Shown here: positions 50,852 through 59,474 of the stretch, piece by piece
Position numbering within the stretch: the stretch's first letter is position 1
Layout of the letters: every line of letters begins with the position of its first letter
Assembly (NCBI GenBank): GCA_958296185.1
Contig: CATQIB010000022.1
Location: forward strand, 1-64,000
Direction of reading: 5' to 3'
DNA: 64,000 nt
Source of the DNA: an uncultured Mesonia sp.
Lineage (GTDB): Bacteria > Bacteroidota > Bacteroidia > Flavobacteriales > Flavobacteriaceae
Notes under the pieces: generated by a model
The model's database searches: none
Told to the model about the DNA's origin: nothing
What the model saw: the letters and a program-made list of their open reading frames with translations, nothing else
Position numbers and translations under genes: made by a program

Positions 50852-52511
50852 CAGTCAGTCTCAAAACTACCAATTAATGCTCTTAAAAATACTATTTTTC
50901 TGATTTTTATGAAATTTATCGATGAGTCAATATTTTTTGAAAATGATTTTTAGGGGCGTAAAAACAGTTTAAAATGAGTGCTAGTTGCATTTCTAGGTGA
51001 TTAATAGCGGTTTTGACATTGGTGAAGCACAATTTCTTCTGCTTAATTAACTTCAAGATCCTTTTCAAGTTATAAGCTAACATCATTAGCCCTAAATCTG
51101 CACTGGCTGCCTTTATTCCTTTTTTGGTCATAATATGGTCAAATCCCCATTGCCTTTTTAATGTGCCATAAGGATGTTCTACCAAGGCCTGTCGTTTTTT
51201 ATAAAGGCGCTCGTTTTTATAAACGCGTTGCGCATTGTTTTGAATATTCTGCGTGAACTGGCTTCGTTGTATCACTTTTCCATTTGTTTTAGCCCTGGTA
51301 CATTGGTCTCGTACCGGGCACTCTTTGCAAGCCTTAGTTTTATATTGTTTGAAAGTGTAATTACGCCCTTTGTAACGTGTGCCATTGGAGGTTAACTGTT
51401 TTCCTTGTGGACAGGTATAAGTATCATCATTAGAATTATATATAAAATATTCAGCATTATAATCAGGGTTTGGAGCTTGGCTTTTTCGTCCTATCGCAGG
51501 AATAGCAACCAAGGTGTTTATTCCCAGTTGGTCTGCTATATGAAATTCACTGCCCGTGTGGTATCCTTTATCATAGAGGGCGGTAAACGAACTGGTCCTT
51601 AAAATAGATTTTGCCCTTCTAAGCATTATTCCCATTGCTTTCTTATCGTTTTGGTTGCTAAGCTTATAATCTATTAGTAATTTGTATTTGGCATCTACGG
51701 TGGTTTGTGCGGTATAACATACTTCGGTAATCATCCCACGCACAATTTGGTGCCTGCTGTCTGGATCTGATGTAGATAATTGCGGGTTTTCTGTACTGGT
51801 GTCTTCTTTCAATTCTTTTTGAATCTGTTCGTATTTCACACGTTGTACCTTACGTTGGGCAATCTCTTTTTTTATCTCAGTTTTAGTATCCTTGTCGGCT
51901 TGGGCTAGAGCTTTGTTATGGGCAGCGAGCTTTTGATCTATATAATCTAGGTGGCGTTGCACCTTCTTGTTATTATAGTTGTTTTTCTTACTGTTCTGAG
52001 CTCTTAATTTTGTTGAATCTCCAGCGATAAGTTCGCCGCCTATAAGGTTAAAATTTTTGGCAATGCTAACACTCGCCCTAAACACACGAGCGATTGCCTT
52101 TGGATTGTTTTTTCTAAAGCGTGCAATGGTATTATGGTCTGGCTTTAGGTTTTTTAAAAGCCAAATAACTTCCAGATTGCGGTGACATTCTTTTTCTAGG
52201 TGGCGTGAAGAACGCATCCGGTTCATATAGCCATAAATATAAAGCTTGAGTAAATCGCCTGGATGGTAGGGCGGACGTCCTTGAGTTGCTAAGCTGTTAA
52301 AGCCTAGTTCTTGCAAATCTAACTGCTCCACAAACTGATCGATAAAACGAACGCTGTTATCGGCAGGGACCATATCGTCTAAACAAGTGCTGTATAAAGT
52401 TAATTGCTCCCGGTCTTCTCCTTGTTGATATTCCATTTTTAAAGATAAAAAAAATTAAAAATATATCCTTAAAAAAAGACTGCAATGATGGCATGGTTTT
52501 GAGACAGTCTG
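50852..52511 (-). mobile_element. IS1182-like insertion sequence, copy A
   Basis: A 1660-bp element, ends CAGTCAGTCTCAAAAC and GTTTTGAGACAGTCTG (16-bp inverted repeats with 2 mismatches). Flanked by the 4-bp direct repeat ACGG. One transposase gene on the minus strand. Copies A, B and C encode identical proteins. Confidence 0.93.
50916..52436 (-). CDS. IS1182-family transposase, copy A
   Basis: A 506-residue DDE transposase. The N-terminal part (RFIDQFVEQLDLQELGF, PPYHPGDLLKLYIYGYMNRM) is the InsH/DUF772-like domain. The catalytic region includes LIAGDSTKLRAQNSKK (first Asp), FTALYDKGYHTGSEF (second Asp) and EHPYGTLKRQWGF (Glu). A zinc-finger-like stretch TCPQGKQLTSNG and CKECPVRDQCTRAK separates the last two blocks. 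All features are typical of IS1182-type transposases. Confidence 0.95.
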   Translation of the reverse strand: MEYQQGEDREQLTLYSTCLDDMVPADNSVRFIDQFVEQLDLQELGFNSLATQGRPPYHPGDLLKLYIYGYMNRMRSSRHLEKECHRNLEVIWLLKNLKPDHNTIARFRKNNPKAIARVFRASVSIAKNFNLIGGELIAGDSTKLRAQNSKKNNYNNKKVQRHLDYIDQKLAAHNKALAQADKDTKTEIKKEIAQRKVQRVKYEQIQKELKEDTSTENPQLSTSDPDSRHQIVRGMITEVCYTAQTTVDAKYKLLIDYKLSNQNDKKAMGIMLRRAKSILRTSSFTALYDKGYHTGSEFHIADQLGINTLVAIPAIGRKSQAPNPDYNAEYFIYNSNDDTYTCPQGKQLTSNGTRYKGRNYTFKQYKTKACKECPVRDQCTRAKTNGKVIQRSQFTQNIQNNAQRVYKNERLYKKRQALVEHPYGTLKRQWGFDHIMTKKGIKAASADLGLMMLAYNLKRILKLIKQKKLCFTNVKTAINHLEMQLALILNCFYAPKNHFQKILTHR

Positions 52512-52515
52512 ACGG

Positions 52516-54175
52516 CAGTCAGTCTCAAAACTACCAATTAATGCTCTTAAAAATACTATTTTTCTGATTTTTATGAAATTTATCGATGAGTCAATATTTT
52601 TTGAAAATGATTTTTAGGGGCGTAAAAACAGTTTAAAATGAGTGCTAGTTGCATTTCTAGGTGATTAATAGCGGTTTTGACATTGGTGAAGCACAATTTC
52701 TTCTGCTTAATTAACTTCAAGATCCTTTTCAAGTTATAAGCTAACATCATTAGCCCTAAATCTGCACTGGCTGCCTTTATTCCTTTTTTGGTCATAATAT
52801 GGTCAAATCCCCATTGCCTTTTTAATGTGCCATAAGGATGTTCTACCAAGGCCTGTCGTTTTTTATAAAGGCGCTCGTTTTTATAAACGCGTTGCGCATT
52901 GTTTTGAATATTCTGCGTGAACTGGCTTCGTTGTATCACTTTTCCATTTGTTTTAGCCCTGGTACATTGGTCTCGTACCGGGCACTCTTTGCAAGCCTTA
53001 GTTTTATATTGTTTGAAAGTGTAATTACGCCCTTTGTAACGTGTGCCATTGGAGGTTAACTGTTTTCCTTGTGGACAGGTATAAGTATCATCATTAGAAT
53101 TATATATAAAATATTCAGCATTATAATCAGGGTTTGGAGCTTGGCTTTTTCGTCCTATCGCAGGAATAGCAACCAAGGTGTTTATTCCCAGTTGGTCTGC
53201 TATATGAAATTCACTGCCCGTGTGGTATCCTTTATCATAGAGGGCGGTAAACGAACTGGTCCTTAAAATAGATTTTGCCCTTCTAAGCATTATTCCCATT
53301 GCTTTCTTATCGTTTTGGTTGCTAAGCTTATAATCTATTAGTAATTTGTATTTGGCATCTACGGTGGTTTGTGCGGTATAACATACTTCGGTAATCATCC
53401 CACGCACAATTTGGTGCCTGCTGTCTGGATCTGATGTAGATAATTGCGGGTTTTCTGTACTGGTGTCTTCTTTCAATTCTTTTTGAATCTGTTCGTATTT
53501 CACACGTTGTACCTTACGTTGGGCAATCTCTTTTTTTATCTCAGTTTTAGTATCCTTGTCGGCTTGGGCTAGAGCTTTGTTATGGGCAGCGAGCTTTTGA
53601 TCTATATAATCTAGGTGGCGTTGCACCTTCTTGTTATTATAGTTGTTTTTCTTACTGTTCTGAGCTCTTAATTTTGTTGAATCTCCAGCGATAAGTTCGC
53701 CGCCTATAAGGTTAAAATTTTTGGCAATGCTAACACTCGCCCTAAACACACGAGCGATTGCCTTTGGATTGTTTTTTCTAAAGCGTGCAATGGTATTATG
53801 GTCTGGCTTTAGGTTTTTTAAAAGCCAAATAACTTCCAGATTGCGGTGACATTCTTTTTCTAGGTGGCGTGAAGAACGCATCCGGTTCATATAGCCATAA
53901 ATATAAAGCTTGAGTAAATCGCCTGGATGGTAGGGCGGACGTCCTTGAGTTGCTAAGCTGTTAAAGCCTAGTTCTTGCAAATCTAACTGCTCCACAAACT
54001 GATCGATAAAACGAACGCTGTTATCGGCAGGGACCATATCGTCTAAACAAGTGCTGTATAAAGTTAATTGCTCCCGGTCTTCTCCTTGTTGATATTCCAT
54101 TTTTAAAGATAAAAAAAATTAAAAATATATCCTTAAAAAAAGACTGCAATGATGGCATGGTTTTGAGACAGTCTG
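52516..54175 (-). mobile_element. IS1182-like insertion sequence, copy B
   Basis: Identical in length, orientation and ends to copy A, and separated from it only by ACGG. It was evidently inserted at the ACGG duplicated by the first insertion, making a tandem pair. Confidence 0.93.
52580..54100 (-). CDS. IS1182-family transposase, copy B
   Basis: A 506-residue DDE transposase with the same protein sequence as copy A; see that entry for motifs. Intact. Confidence 0.95.
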   Translation of the reverse strand: MEYQQGEDREQLTLYSTCLDDMVPADNSVRFIDQFVEQLDLQELGFNSLATQGRPPYHPGDLLKLYIYGYMNRMRSSRHLEKECHRNLEVIWLLKNLKPDHNTIARFRKNNPKAIARVFRASVSIAKNFNLIGGELIAGDSTKLRAQNSKKNNYNNKKVQRHLDYIDQKLAAHNKALAQADKDTKTEIKKEIAQRKVQRVKYEQIQKELKEDTSTENPQLSTSDPDSRHQIVRGMITEVCYTAQTTVDAKYKLLIDYKLSNQNDKKAMGIMLRRAKSILRTSSFTALYDKGYHTGSEFHIADQLGINTLVAIPAIGRKSQAPNPDYNAEYFIYNSNDDTYTCPQGKQLTSNGTRYKGRNYTFKQYKTKACKECPVRDQCTRAKTNGKVIQRSQFTQNIQNNAQRVYKNERLYKKRQALVEHPYGTLKRQWGFDHIMTKKGIKAASADLGLMMLAYNLKRILKLIKQKKLCFTNVKTAINHLEMQLALILNCFYAPKNHFQKILTHR

Positions 54176-54326
54176 ACGGTCTTGTATATGAAAAGTAGCG
54201 GATTTTATGCACTAACTTTTCGGTTTATGACTGACCCTTAATTTATTCATTTTGTTTCGATTAAGCGATTAGACCGCTATTTTTTATATACGTTGTTACC
54301 TGCTGGCTTTTTTCTTTTTTCAGTCA

Positions 54327-54392
54327 GCGTTGGCGTGAAAGCTCTTTGCAACCGCAGGAACGAGGATTGCAATGTGCTTGAACTTGCGTTGG
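54327..54392 (+). repeat. Dispersed palindromic repeat a, copy 3
   Basis: GCGTTGGCGTGAAAGCTC, a small hairpin (TTGCAA with TTGCAA around GGAACGAGGA), then ATGTGCTTGAACTTGCGTTG. Matches copy 2 at 9849-9906 read from the other strand. It ends 1 bp before the stop codon of the Sau3AI-like gene remnant. Confidence 0.75.
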
Positions 54393-54393
54393 A

Positions 54394-55678
54394 TTATTTC
54401 TCATAAATTTCGTCTTTCACGTAACTAGCATTCAGCCAAAAACAATGTTTTGTAAATTCAGTCAATCCCGTTAGTTTGTCCGCAATTGGCAAGTCATAAG
54501 TATCATCTGCATTTCTTGCGTGTGGTCTAACGTGGCTAATTCTATTCTCAGTTTTCTTTGGGAAATAAGTCTTTCGGACACCTTTGTCTGTTACTTCTTT
54601 TACAATTTCTCCTATAGATACTGCTGCTTTCATTCTATCCCAAACAGGTTTAGCTTCTAAAATGTCTTTATGTGACATATTCCAAAACTTCACTTTTCTT
54701 AATATTAAGTTTCCTCCCACAAATTGATAGAAAACAAAGAAAAATTTGCTTTCCAAAATGTTTTTAAAATCTGAATCTTCCCAATCAGTTTCGATCAATT
54801 CTTGGTATTCAAAAGTTGGAAACGAAATATCCTCTTTTGGTAAATTGTTTTCTTTTAAACGAATAGTTTTTACTTGAATATCAGCTTTTTCAAACTCTGC
54901 AATTTTTTGTCCGAGTTCAAGTCCGAGAATTGCGTTTGTCAAATTTGCAAAATAACTTTTAGCTTTTTGGTTCAATTCCAAGCCTAGCTCTTGTTCAATT
55001 TGTTCTGCTGATTTTCCATAAAACGGTTGGAATTTTGAAATTACAATATCTTCAATTGATTGAACTACATCAAGGATTTCAGGTTGCTCAATAATTTTTC
55101 CGTAAACCGCAGTTTCTTCTTGAGCGATATTTGCAATTATATGATTTACATAACCTTGTTTAAGCGAATATGCTCTTTGTTTTGCTTTTTCATCATTAAA
55201 AGGTTGGTCACGATAGGACTTTAAAGCTGTTGAACCTTTTGTACAAGCTCCAAGATAAAATGTGTCTCCTTCCGATAATTCGTGTGCTTTTCCGTCTTTT
55301 ATCTTTTGGTTTATTGTTTCCCAATCGTGTTTGATAATTTTCAAATCTTCGTTTGGATATTGCCAACCGTCAACTAATTTAATTAGGTAATCGAGTAAGT
55401 CTAAATCTTTATCGTGTAAATAAAACACTAAAAGTAAATGAGCATTTTTCTTCCAAAACGAGCTATTTTCAAAGTCCTCTTTATGTACTTCTAAATAGTT
55501 GATAATATTTAAGACAAGCCTTTCTTTTGAGCGAAATTCTCCATTTCTCAATGTTTTTAATGGGCTTGATTTAAGTTCTATTCCTGCTTCTTTAAAATCT
55601 GGTTCTGCATCTGAATTTGGTTCATAACCGAAATAGAACTTTTCTAAAATTTGACCAAAATTTCCTTTTTTTCTTTTT
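54394..55678 (-). pseudogene. Sau3AI/MutH-type restriction endonuclease, 5' end lost
   Basis: The minus-strand frame runs from repeat b copy 3 (55679) to a stop at 54394. It starts inside the catalytic domain: KGNFGQILEKFYFGYEP, EPDFKEAGIELKSSPLK, and RSKERLVLNIINYLEV. The spacing of Asp, Glu and Lys (D-x6-E-x-K) is that of MutH. A second region (about 55250-55120) has GSTALKSYRDQPFNDEKAKQ and the C-terminus has RPHARNADDTYDLPIADKLT, both recognisable from Sau3AI-family enzymes. No start codon is left before the catalytic part: a TGA lies in frame just upstream. The first usable start, TTG at 55551, is past the active site. Loss of the 5' end coincides with the repeat. Confidence 0.8.
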
Positions 55679-55762
55679 GGGCGTTCCCTTCGGTCGGGCT
55701 TTTCGTTTCAATCTTTTTGTTCGTTCCTCTCAAAAAGGATTTCCACTGCAATCCCTAACGCA
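55679..55762 (+). repeat. Dispersed repeat b, copy 3
   Basis: GGGCGTTCCCTTCGGTCGGG, GCTTTTCGTTTCAATC, a stem (CTTTTTGT ... CAAAAAGG), then CCCTAACGCA. It is inverted relative to copy 4 at 56784-56874; together they bracket the controller-nuclease unit. It replaces the start of the Sau3AI-like gene. Confidence 0.8.
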
Positions 55763-55791
55763 AGTTATGCAATATTGATACATATTGTCGG

Positions 55792-55827
55792 TTGATCAAA
55801 ACATACAATTAGTATAGTTTTGGTCAA
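55792..55827 (+). promoter_or_regulatory. Operator overlapping the controller gene promoter
   Basis: TTG at 55792-55794, a 20-bp spacer and TAGTTTTG at 55815-55822 form the promoter. The same bases form an inverted repeat (TTGATCAAAACATAC and GTATAGTTTTGGTCAA, one extra base in one arm). The ATG is only 4 bp past the -7 box, so the mRNA is probably leaderless, as described for several C-protein genes. Confidence 0.65.
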
Positions 55828-56090
55828 TGATAAATAACTTTCTTTTAAAAGAGTTTGGTGATAGAATACGCCAATTAAGAACTCAAGAAAATTTGAGTCA
55901 AGAACAACTGTCTTTCAAAACAGGATTTCATAGAACTTACATTGGAATGATTGAGAGAGGTGAAAGAAATATTTCACTTACAAATATGGCGATATTCGCT
56001 AAAGCTTTTAATCTAACAATTGACGAATTAGTAAAATTTAATAATTCAAAGGAATTATTAAAACAGTATAAGTTAAAAACTGAAGAATAA
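55827..56090 (+). CDS. XRE-type controller protein of a restriction system
   Basis: An 87-residue HTH protein: GDRIRQLRTQENLSQEQLSF, HRTYIGMIERGERNISLTNM and ALNLTIDEL-like end (AKAFNLTIDELVKF), the exact layout of type II restriction controller (C) proteins. It should activate and then repress its own operon through the palindrome overlapping its promoter. The stop codon overlaps the next start by one base (TAATG). Confidence 0.87.
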   Translation: MINNFLLKEFGDRIRQLRTQENLSQEQLSFKTGFHRTYIGMIERGERNISLTNMAIFAKAFNLTIDELVKFNNSKELLKQYKLKTEE

Positions 56091-56560
56091 TGTCAAGAAA
56101 ACATTCGTTTAAATTGACATTATCAAACAATGTCACAGAAAAGCAAGGAATAAACTATCTTATAGAGGAACAAACAGGTTTTTTCAAAATTGATAAAGAT
56201 ATGAAGAAGGAACTTTTGGAAAAAGTAAATATACCTCATAATTATCTACAATCATTTGATATGGTTTACATTCCAAAATTAAGAGGTATAAAATTTGAAA
56301 AAGATTATATTGAAACACATCTTGACGAAATTCTATTTGTAGAATTAAAAACCACTAAAAAATATCTTCCTGAAAATCCAAAAGGTTTCTTTTTTGGTGC
56401 TACTGAAAATGAATTCAATTTTGGAAAATTATTAGGAAATAGGTTTCGTTTTTGTTTTGTTTGTTTGAATGAGCAATCGCCATCTTATGCAATGTTGACA
56501 ATTGAAGAATTGGAAAAAATCATACGAAATAAGAGAATTCAGTATCAAATAAACCTATGA
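56090..56560 (+). CDS. Small PD-(D/E)XK-like protein, probable restriction endonuclease
   Basis: A 156-residue protein encoded directly after a controller gene, as many type II nucleases are. A candidate active site is SFDMVYIP (Asp57) with FVELKTTK (Glu85-x-Lys87), on adjacent predicted strands. FFFGATENEFNFGKLLGNRF and FCFVCLNEQSP follow in the core. I do not recognise the specificity. Its cognate methyltransferase is not present; the only one nearby is a fragment of a different system. Its end overlaps a minus-strand gene by 6 bp. Confidence 0.6.
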   Translation: MSRKHSFKLTLSNNVTEKQGINYLIEEQTGFFKIDKDMKKELLEKVNIPHNYLQSFDMVYIPKLRGIKFEKDYIETHLDEILFVELKTTKKYLPENPKGFFFGATENEFNFGKLLGNRFRFCFVCLNEQSPSYAMLTIEELEKIIRNKRIQYQINL

Positions 56561-56776
56561 GTTGTATTCTATTTGCCAAATATGAAATAGAACATTCTCA
56601 TATTCTTCTCTAGTGCAATTACCATTAGTGTATTTATCGATTAAATTTTTTATTGAATTATAAGTATTAGATTCTTCTTCAATTTTTTCCTCTAAATGGT
56701 CAGGATAATTATTATTGAATGTTTCTGCCCAATTTTCTAATCTTTCAATAATCCAAGATTTATATTGTCTTTCCAT
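56555..56776 (-). CDS. Small helical protein, unknown
   Basis: A 73-residue protein (MERQYKSWIIERLENWAETF to the end) with two long charged helices and no recognised domain. A longer frame up to 56881 reads through repeat b, so the ATG at 56776, just inside the repeat edge, is preferred. It could be the surviving C-terminus of a larger protein. It is convergent with the nuclease gene. Confidence 0.45.
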   Translation of the reverse strand: MERQYKSWIIERLENWAETFNNNYPDHLEEKIEEESNTYNSIKNLIDKYTNGNCTREEYENVLFHIWQIEYNS

Positions 56777-56783
56777 TTCAAGC

Positions 56784-56874
56784 TGCGTTAGGGATTGAAG
56801 CAATTGTTTGAGCTCTTTTTGAGACGGTAGGAACAAAAAAGCGAGTGCGGAAAGCCTGACCGAAGGGAACGCCC
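56784..56874 (-). repeat. Dispersed repeat b, copy 4
   Basis: Read on the minus strand: GGGCGTTCCCTTCGGTCAGG, CTTTCCGC, a stem region, then CAATCCCTAACGCA. It lies inside the methyltransferase reading frame and ends the homology to that family at its outer edge. Inverted relative to copy 3. Confidence 0.8.
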
Positions 56875-57329
56875 AAATCATTTAAACTTTGAAGCATAAC
56901 CGCAAAATCACGACCTCTTTGTTTTGCAGGTGATTTTAAAAGTCTATCAACGTTTTCTAAAAAAAGATATTTTGGCTTGTTTTTCTTCTCTTCTAAAATT
57001 CGGTGGATTGACCACCAAAGAACTCCTTTTTTACCTTTTAGTCCTTTTGAATTATGCAATGTAGTTGCAACTGAATAATCTTGACAAGGAAATCCACCAC
57101 AAAGCAAATCGTGATCTGGAATTTCATCCGTTGGAACAGTTGCAATATCTTGATTTGAATGGTTTTCTTTACCAAATCTTGCTTCATATACCAATGAAGC
57201 GTGTTGTGTTTTGGTTGAAGGTTCCCATTGGTTACTCCAAACTATTTTATAGTTGCTTTTCTCAAGTCCAAGACGGAAACCACCAACTCCCGCAAATAAT
57301 TCTGCTACTTTTAATGTCTTATTTTCCAT
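56875..57329 (-). pseudogene. 5' part of a Sau3AI-type C5 cytosine methyltransferase
   Basis: About 150 residues up to repeat b resemble M.Sau3AI-like enzymes: AELFAGVGGFRLGLEKSNY (motif I), the EPSTKTQHASLVYEARFG segment, GGFPCQDYSVATTL (catalytic Cys82) and FLENVDRLLKSPAKQRGRDF (motif VI). Homology stops after SLNDLG, where the repeat begins. The remaining frame (to 56778) is encoded by the repeat. Motifs VIII to X and the recognition domain are missing, so it cannot methylate. The start is coupled to an upstream HTH gene by an 11-nt overlap. Confidence 0.82.
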
Positions 57330-57627
57330 TTGCTTGGGTTTTATAATATTTGATTTTTTCTTCCGCTACTTTTAGTATTTCAGAAGTTGATTCTGTATAT
57401 TTTAATTCATCTGCTATTTTTTCTGAATACCAATTTATGGTTAGTTCACTTTCAGAAAGTCCATAAAATTTGGCAAGTCTAACGAGTTGTTCCATTGTAG
57501 GTTTTCGCTCATTCTTTTCAAATTTACTTATCAGAGATTGGTCAATATCTACTTCAGCCGCAACTTTTCGCAGAATCATTTCTTTTTCCTCTCTTGCACA
57601 TTTCAAAGTTTCACCTAATGTTTTCAT
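57319..57627 (-). CDS. XRE-family regulator of the Sau3AI-type system
   Basis: A 102-residue HTH protein: GETLKCAREEKEMILRKVAA, IDQSLISKFEKNERKPTMEQ and LVRLAKFYGLSESEL. A C-terminal helix (STSEILKVAEEKIKYYKTQ) may dimerise. Its end overlaps the methyltransferase start by 11 nt. It appears intact and could still be made, though the genes it controls are broken. Confidence 0.87.
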   Translation of the reverse strand: MKTLGETLKCAREEKEMILRKVAAEVDIDQSLISKFEKNERKPTMEQLVRLAKFYGLSESELTINWYSEKIADELKYTESTSEILKVAEEKIKYYKTQANGK

Positions 57628-57640
57628 TGGTCAAAATTGT

Positions 57641-57661
57641 TTTAGACAAATAATGTCCAAA
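57641..57661 (-). promoter_or_regulatory. Palindrome and -7 box upstream of the HTH gene
   Basis: TTTAGACA and TGTCCAAA form an imperfect palindrome on the plus strand (arms GACA/TGTC). TAAATTTG on the minus strand (57658-57665) matches the -7 consensus and overlaps it. Probable operator for autoregulation. Confidence 0.5.
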
Positions 57662-57711
57662 TTTAGATAAACATTTTGATTTTTCAATGATTAATTCAAA
57701 TTATTTTTTGT

Positions 57712-57790
57712 CGGGTGGTGGTGGGGAAGTGAAAGCTCTTTTTATTTTGTGAGGTAAGAGCAAAATAAAATGTGCTTGAACGTGCGGTGG
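57712..57790 (+). repeat. Dispersed palindromic repeat a, copy 4
   Basis: GTGAAAGCTCTTTTTATTTT, the loop TGAGGTAAGAG, CAAAATAAAATGTGCTTGAA, then CGTGCGGTGG. It matches copy 1 at 4863-4946 read from the other strand. With copy 3 in the same orientation, it brackets the Sau3AI-type cassette genes. Confidence 0.8.
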
Positions 57791-57814
57791 CTTTTTTCAG
57801 CTTGCAGGTAACGG

Positions 57815-59474
57815 CAGTCAGTCTCAAAACTACCAATTAATGCTCTTAAAAATACTATTTTTCTGATTTTTATGAAATTTATCGATGAGTCAATATTTTT
57901 TGAAAATGATTTTTAGGGGCGTAAAAACAGTTTAAAATGAGTGCTAGTTGCATTTCTAGGTGATTAATAGCGGTTTTGACATTGGTGAAGCACAATTTCT
58001 TCTGCTTAATTAACTTCAAGATCCTTTTCAAGTTATAAGCTAACATCATTAGCCCTAAATCTGCACTGGCTGCCTTTATTCCTTTTTTGGTCATAATATG
58101 GTCAAATCCCCATTGCCTTTTTAATGTGCCATAAGGATGTTCTACCAAGGCCTGTCGTTTTTTATAAAGGCGCTCGTTTTTATAAACGCGTTGCGCATTG
58201 TTTTGAATATTCTGCGTGAACTGGCTTCGTTGTATCACTTTTCCATTTGTTTTAGCCCTGGTACATTGGTCTCGTACCGGGCACTCTTTGCAAGCCTTAG
58301 TTTTATATTGTTTGAAAGTGTAATTACGCCCTTTGTAACGTGTGCCATTGGAGGTTAACTGTTTTCCTTGTGGACAGGTATAAGTATCATCATTAGAATT
58401 ATATATAAAATATTCAGCATTATAATCAGGGTTTGGAGCTTGGCTTTTTCGTCCTATCGCAGGAATAGCAACCAAGGTGTTTATTCCCAGTTGGTCTGCT
58501 ATATGAAATTCACTGCCCGTGTGGTATCCTTTATCATAGAGGGCGGTAAACGAACTGGTCCTTAAAATAGATTTTGCCCTTCTAAGCATTATTCCCATTG
58601 CTTTCTTATCGTTTTGGTTGCTAAGCTTATAATCTATTAGTAATTTGTATTTGGCATCTACGGTGGTTTGTGCGGTATAACATACTTCGGTAATCATCCC
58701 ACGCACAATTTGGTGCCTGCTGTCTGGATCTGATGTAGATAATTGCGGGTTTTCTGTACTGGTGTCTTCTTTCAATTCTTTTTGAATCTGTTCGTATTTC
58801 ACACGTTGTACCTTACGTTGGGCAATCTCTTTTTTTATCTCAGTTTTAGTATCCTTGTCGGCTTGGGCTAGAGCTTTGTTATGGGCAGCGAGCTTTTGAT
58901 CTATATAATCTAGGTGGCGTTGCACCTTCTTGTTATTATAGTTGTTTTTCTTACTGTTCTGAGCTCTTAATTTTGTTGAATCTCCAGCGATAAGTTCGCC
59001 GCCTATAAGGTTAAAATTTTTGGCAATGCTAACACTCGCCCTAAACACACGAGCGATTGCCTTTGGATTGTTTTTTCTAAAGCGTGCAATGGTATTATGG
59101 TCTGGCTTTAGGTTTTTTAAAAGCCAAATAACTTCCAGATTGCGGTGACATTCTTTTTCTAGGTGGCGTGAAGAACGCATCCGGTTCATATAGCCATAAA
59201 TATAAAGCTTGAGTAAATCGCCTGGATGGTAGGGCGGACGTCCTTGAGTTGCTAAGCTGTTAAAGCCTAGTTCTTGCAAATCTAACTGCTCCACAAACTG
59301 ATCGATAAAACGAACGCTGTTATCGGCAGGGACCATATCGTCTAAACAAGTGCTGTATAAAGTTAATTGCTCCCGGTCTTCTCCTTGTTGATATTCCATT
59401 TTTAAAGATAAAAAAAATTAAAAATATATCCTTAAAAAAAGACTGCAATGATGGCATGGTTTTGAGACAGTCTG
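57815..59474 (-). mobile_element. IS1182-like insertion sequence, copy C
   Basis: 1660 bp, same ends and orientation as copies A and B, flanked by ACGG on both sides. Confidence 0.93.
57879..59399 (-). CDS. IS1182-family transposase, copy C
   Basis: A 506-residue DDE transposase, same protein sequence as copies A and B. Intact. Confidence 0.95.
   Translation of the reverse strand: MEYQQGEDREQLTLYSTCLDDMVPADNSVRFIDQFVEQLDLQELGFNSLATQGRPPYHPGDLLKLYIYGYMNRMRSSRHLEKECHRNLEVIWLLKNLKPDHNTIARFRKNNPKAIARVFRASVSIAKNFNLIGGELIAGDSTKLRAQNSKKNNYNNKKVQRHLDYIDQKLAAHNKALAQADKDTKTEIKKEIAQRKVQRVKYEQIQKELKEDTSTENPQLSTSDPDSRHQIVRGMITEVCYTAQTTVDAKYKLLIDYKLSNQNDKKAMGIMLRRAKSILRTSSFTALYDKGYHTGSEFHIADQLGINTLVAIPAIGRKSQAPNPDYNAEYFIYNSNDDTYTCPQGKQLTSNGTRYKGRNYTFKQYKTKACKECPVRDQCTRAKTNGKVIQRSQFTQNIQNNAQRVYKNERLYKKRQALVEHPYGTLKRQWGFDHIMTKKGIKAASADLGLMMLAYNLKRILKLIKQKKLCFTNVKTAINHLEMQLALILNCFYAPKNHFQKILTHR

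Larger units (their letters stand above)
50840..54303 (-). other. attC-like cassette junction element E, carrying two IS1182-like copies
   Basis: The left tip TATTGCCAACGG (50840-50851) and the rest (54176-54303, ACGGTCTTGTATATGAAAAG to TATATACGTTGTTACCTGC) form one palindrome of about 135 bp. Two insertion sequences lie between them, each bounded by ACGG (50848-50851, 52512-52515 and 54176-54179). GTTACCTGC at 54295-54303 matches GCAGGTAAC at element F. Confidence 0.72.

Noticed and set aside
51174-51602. Plus-strand frames repeated in each IS1182-like copy
   Set aside because: They are antisense to the conserved DDE transposase and recur only because the IS is repeated.
54394-55551. The Sau3AI-type frame as an intact 385-residue protein starting at TTG 55551
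   Set aside because: The same frame continues upstream through recognisable catalytic residues to the repeat, so TTG is an internal codon, not a real start.
56555-56881. A 108-residue protein starting at 56881
   Set aside because: Its first 35 codons are repeat b and the methyltransferase junction; a start at 56776 is more credible.
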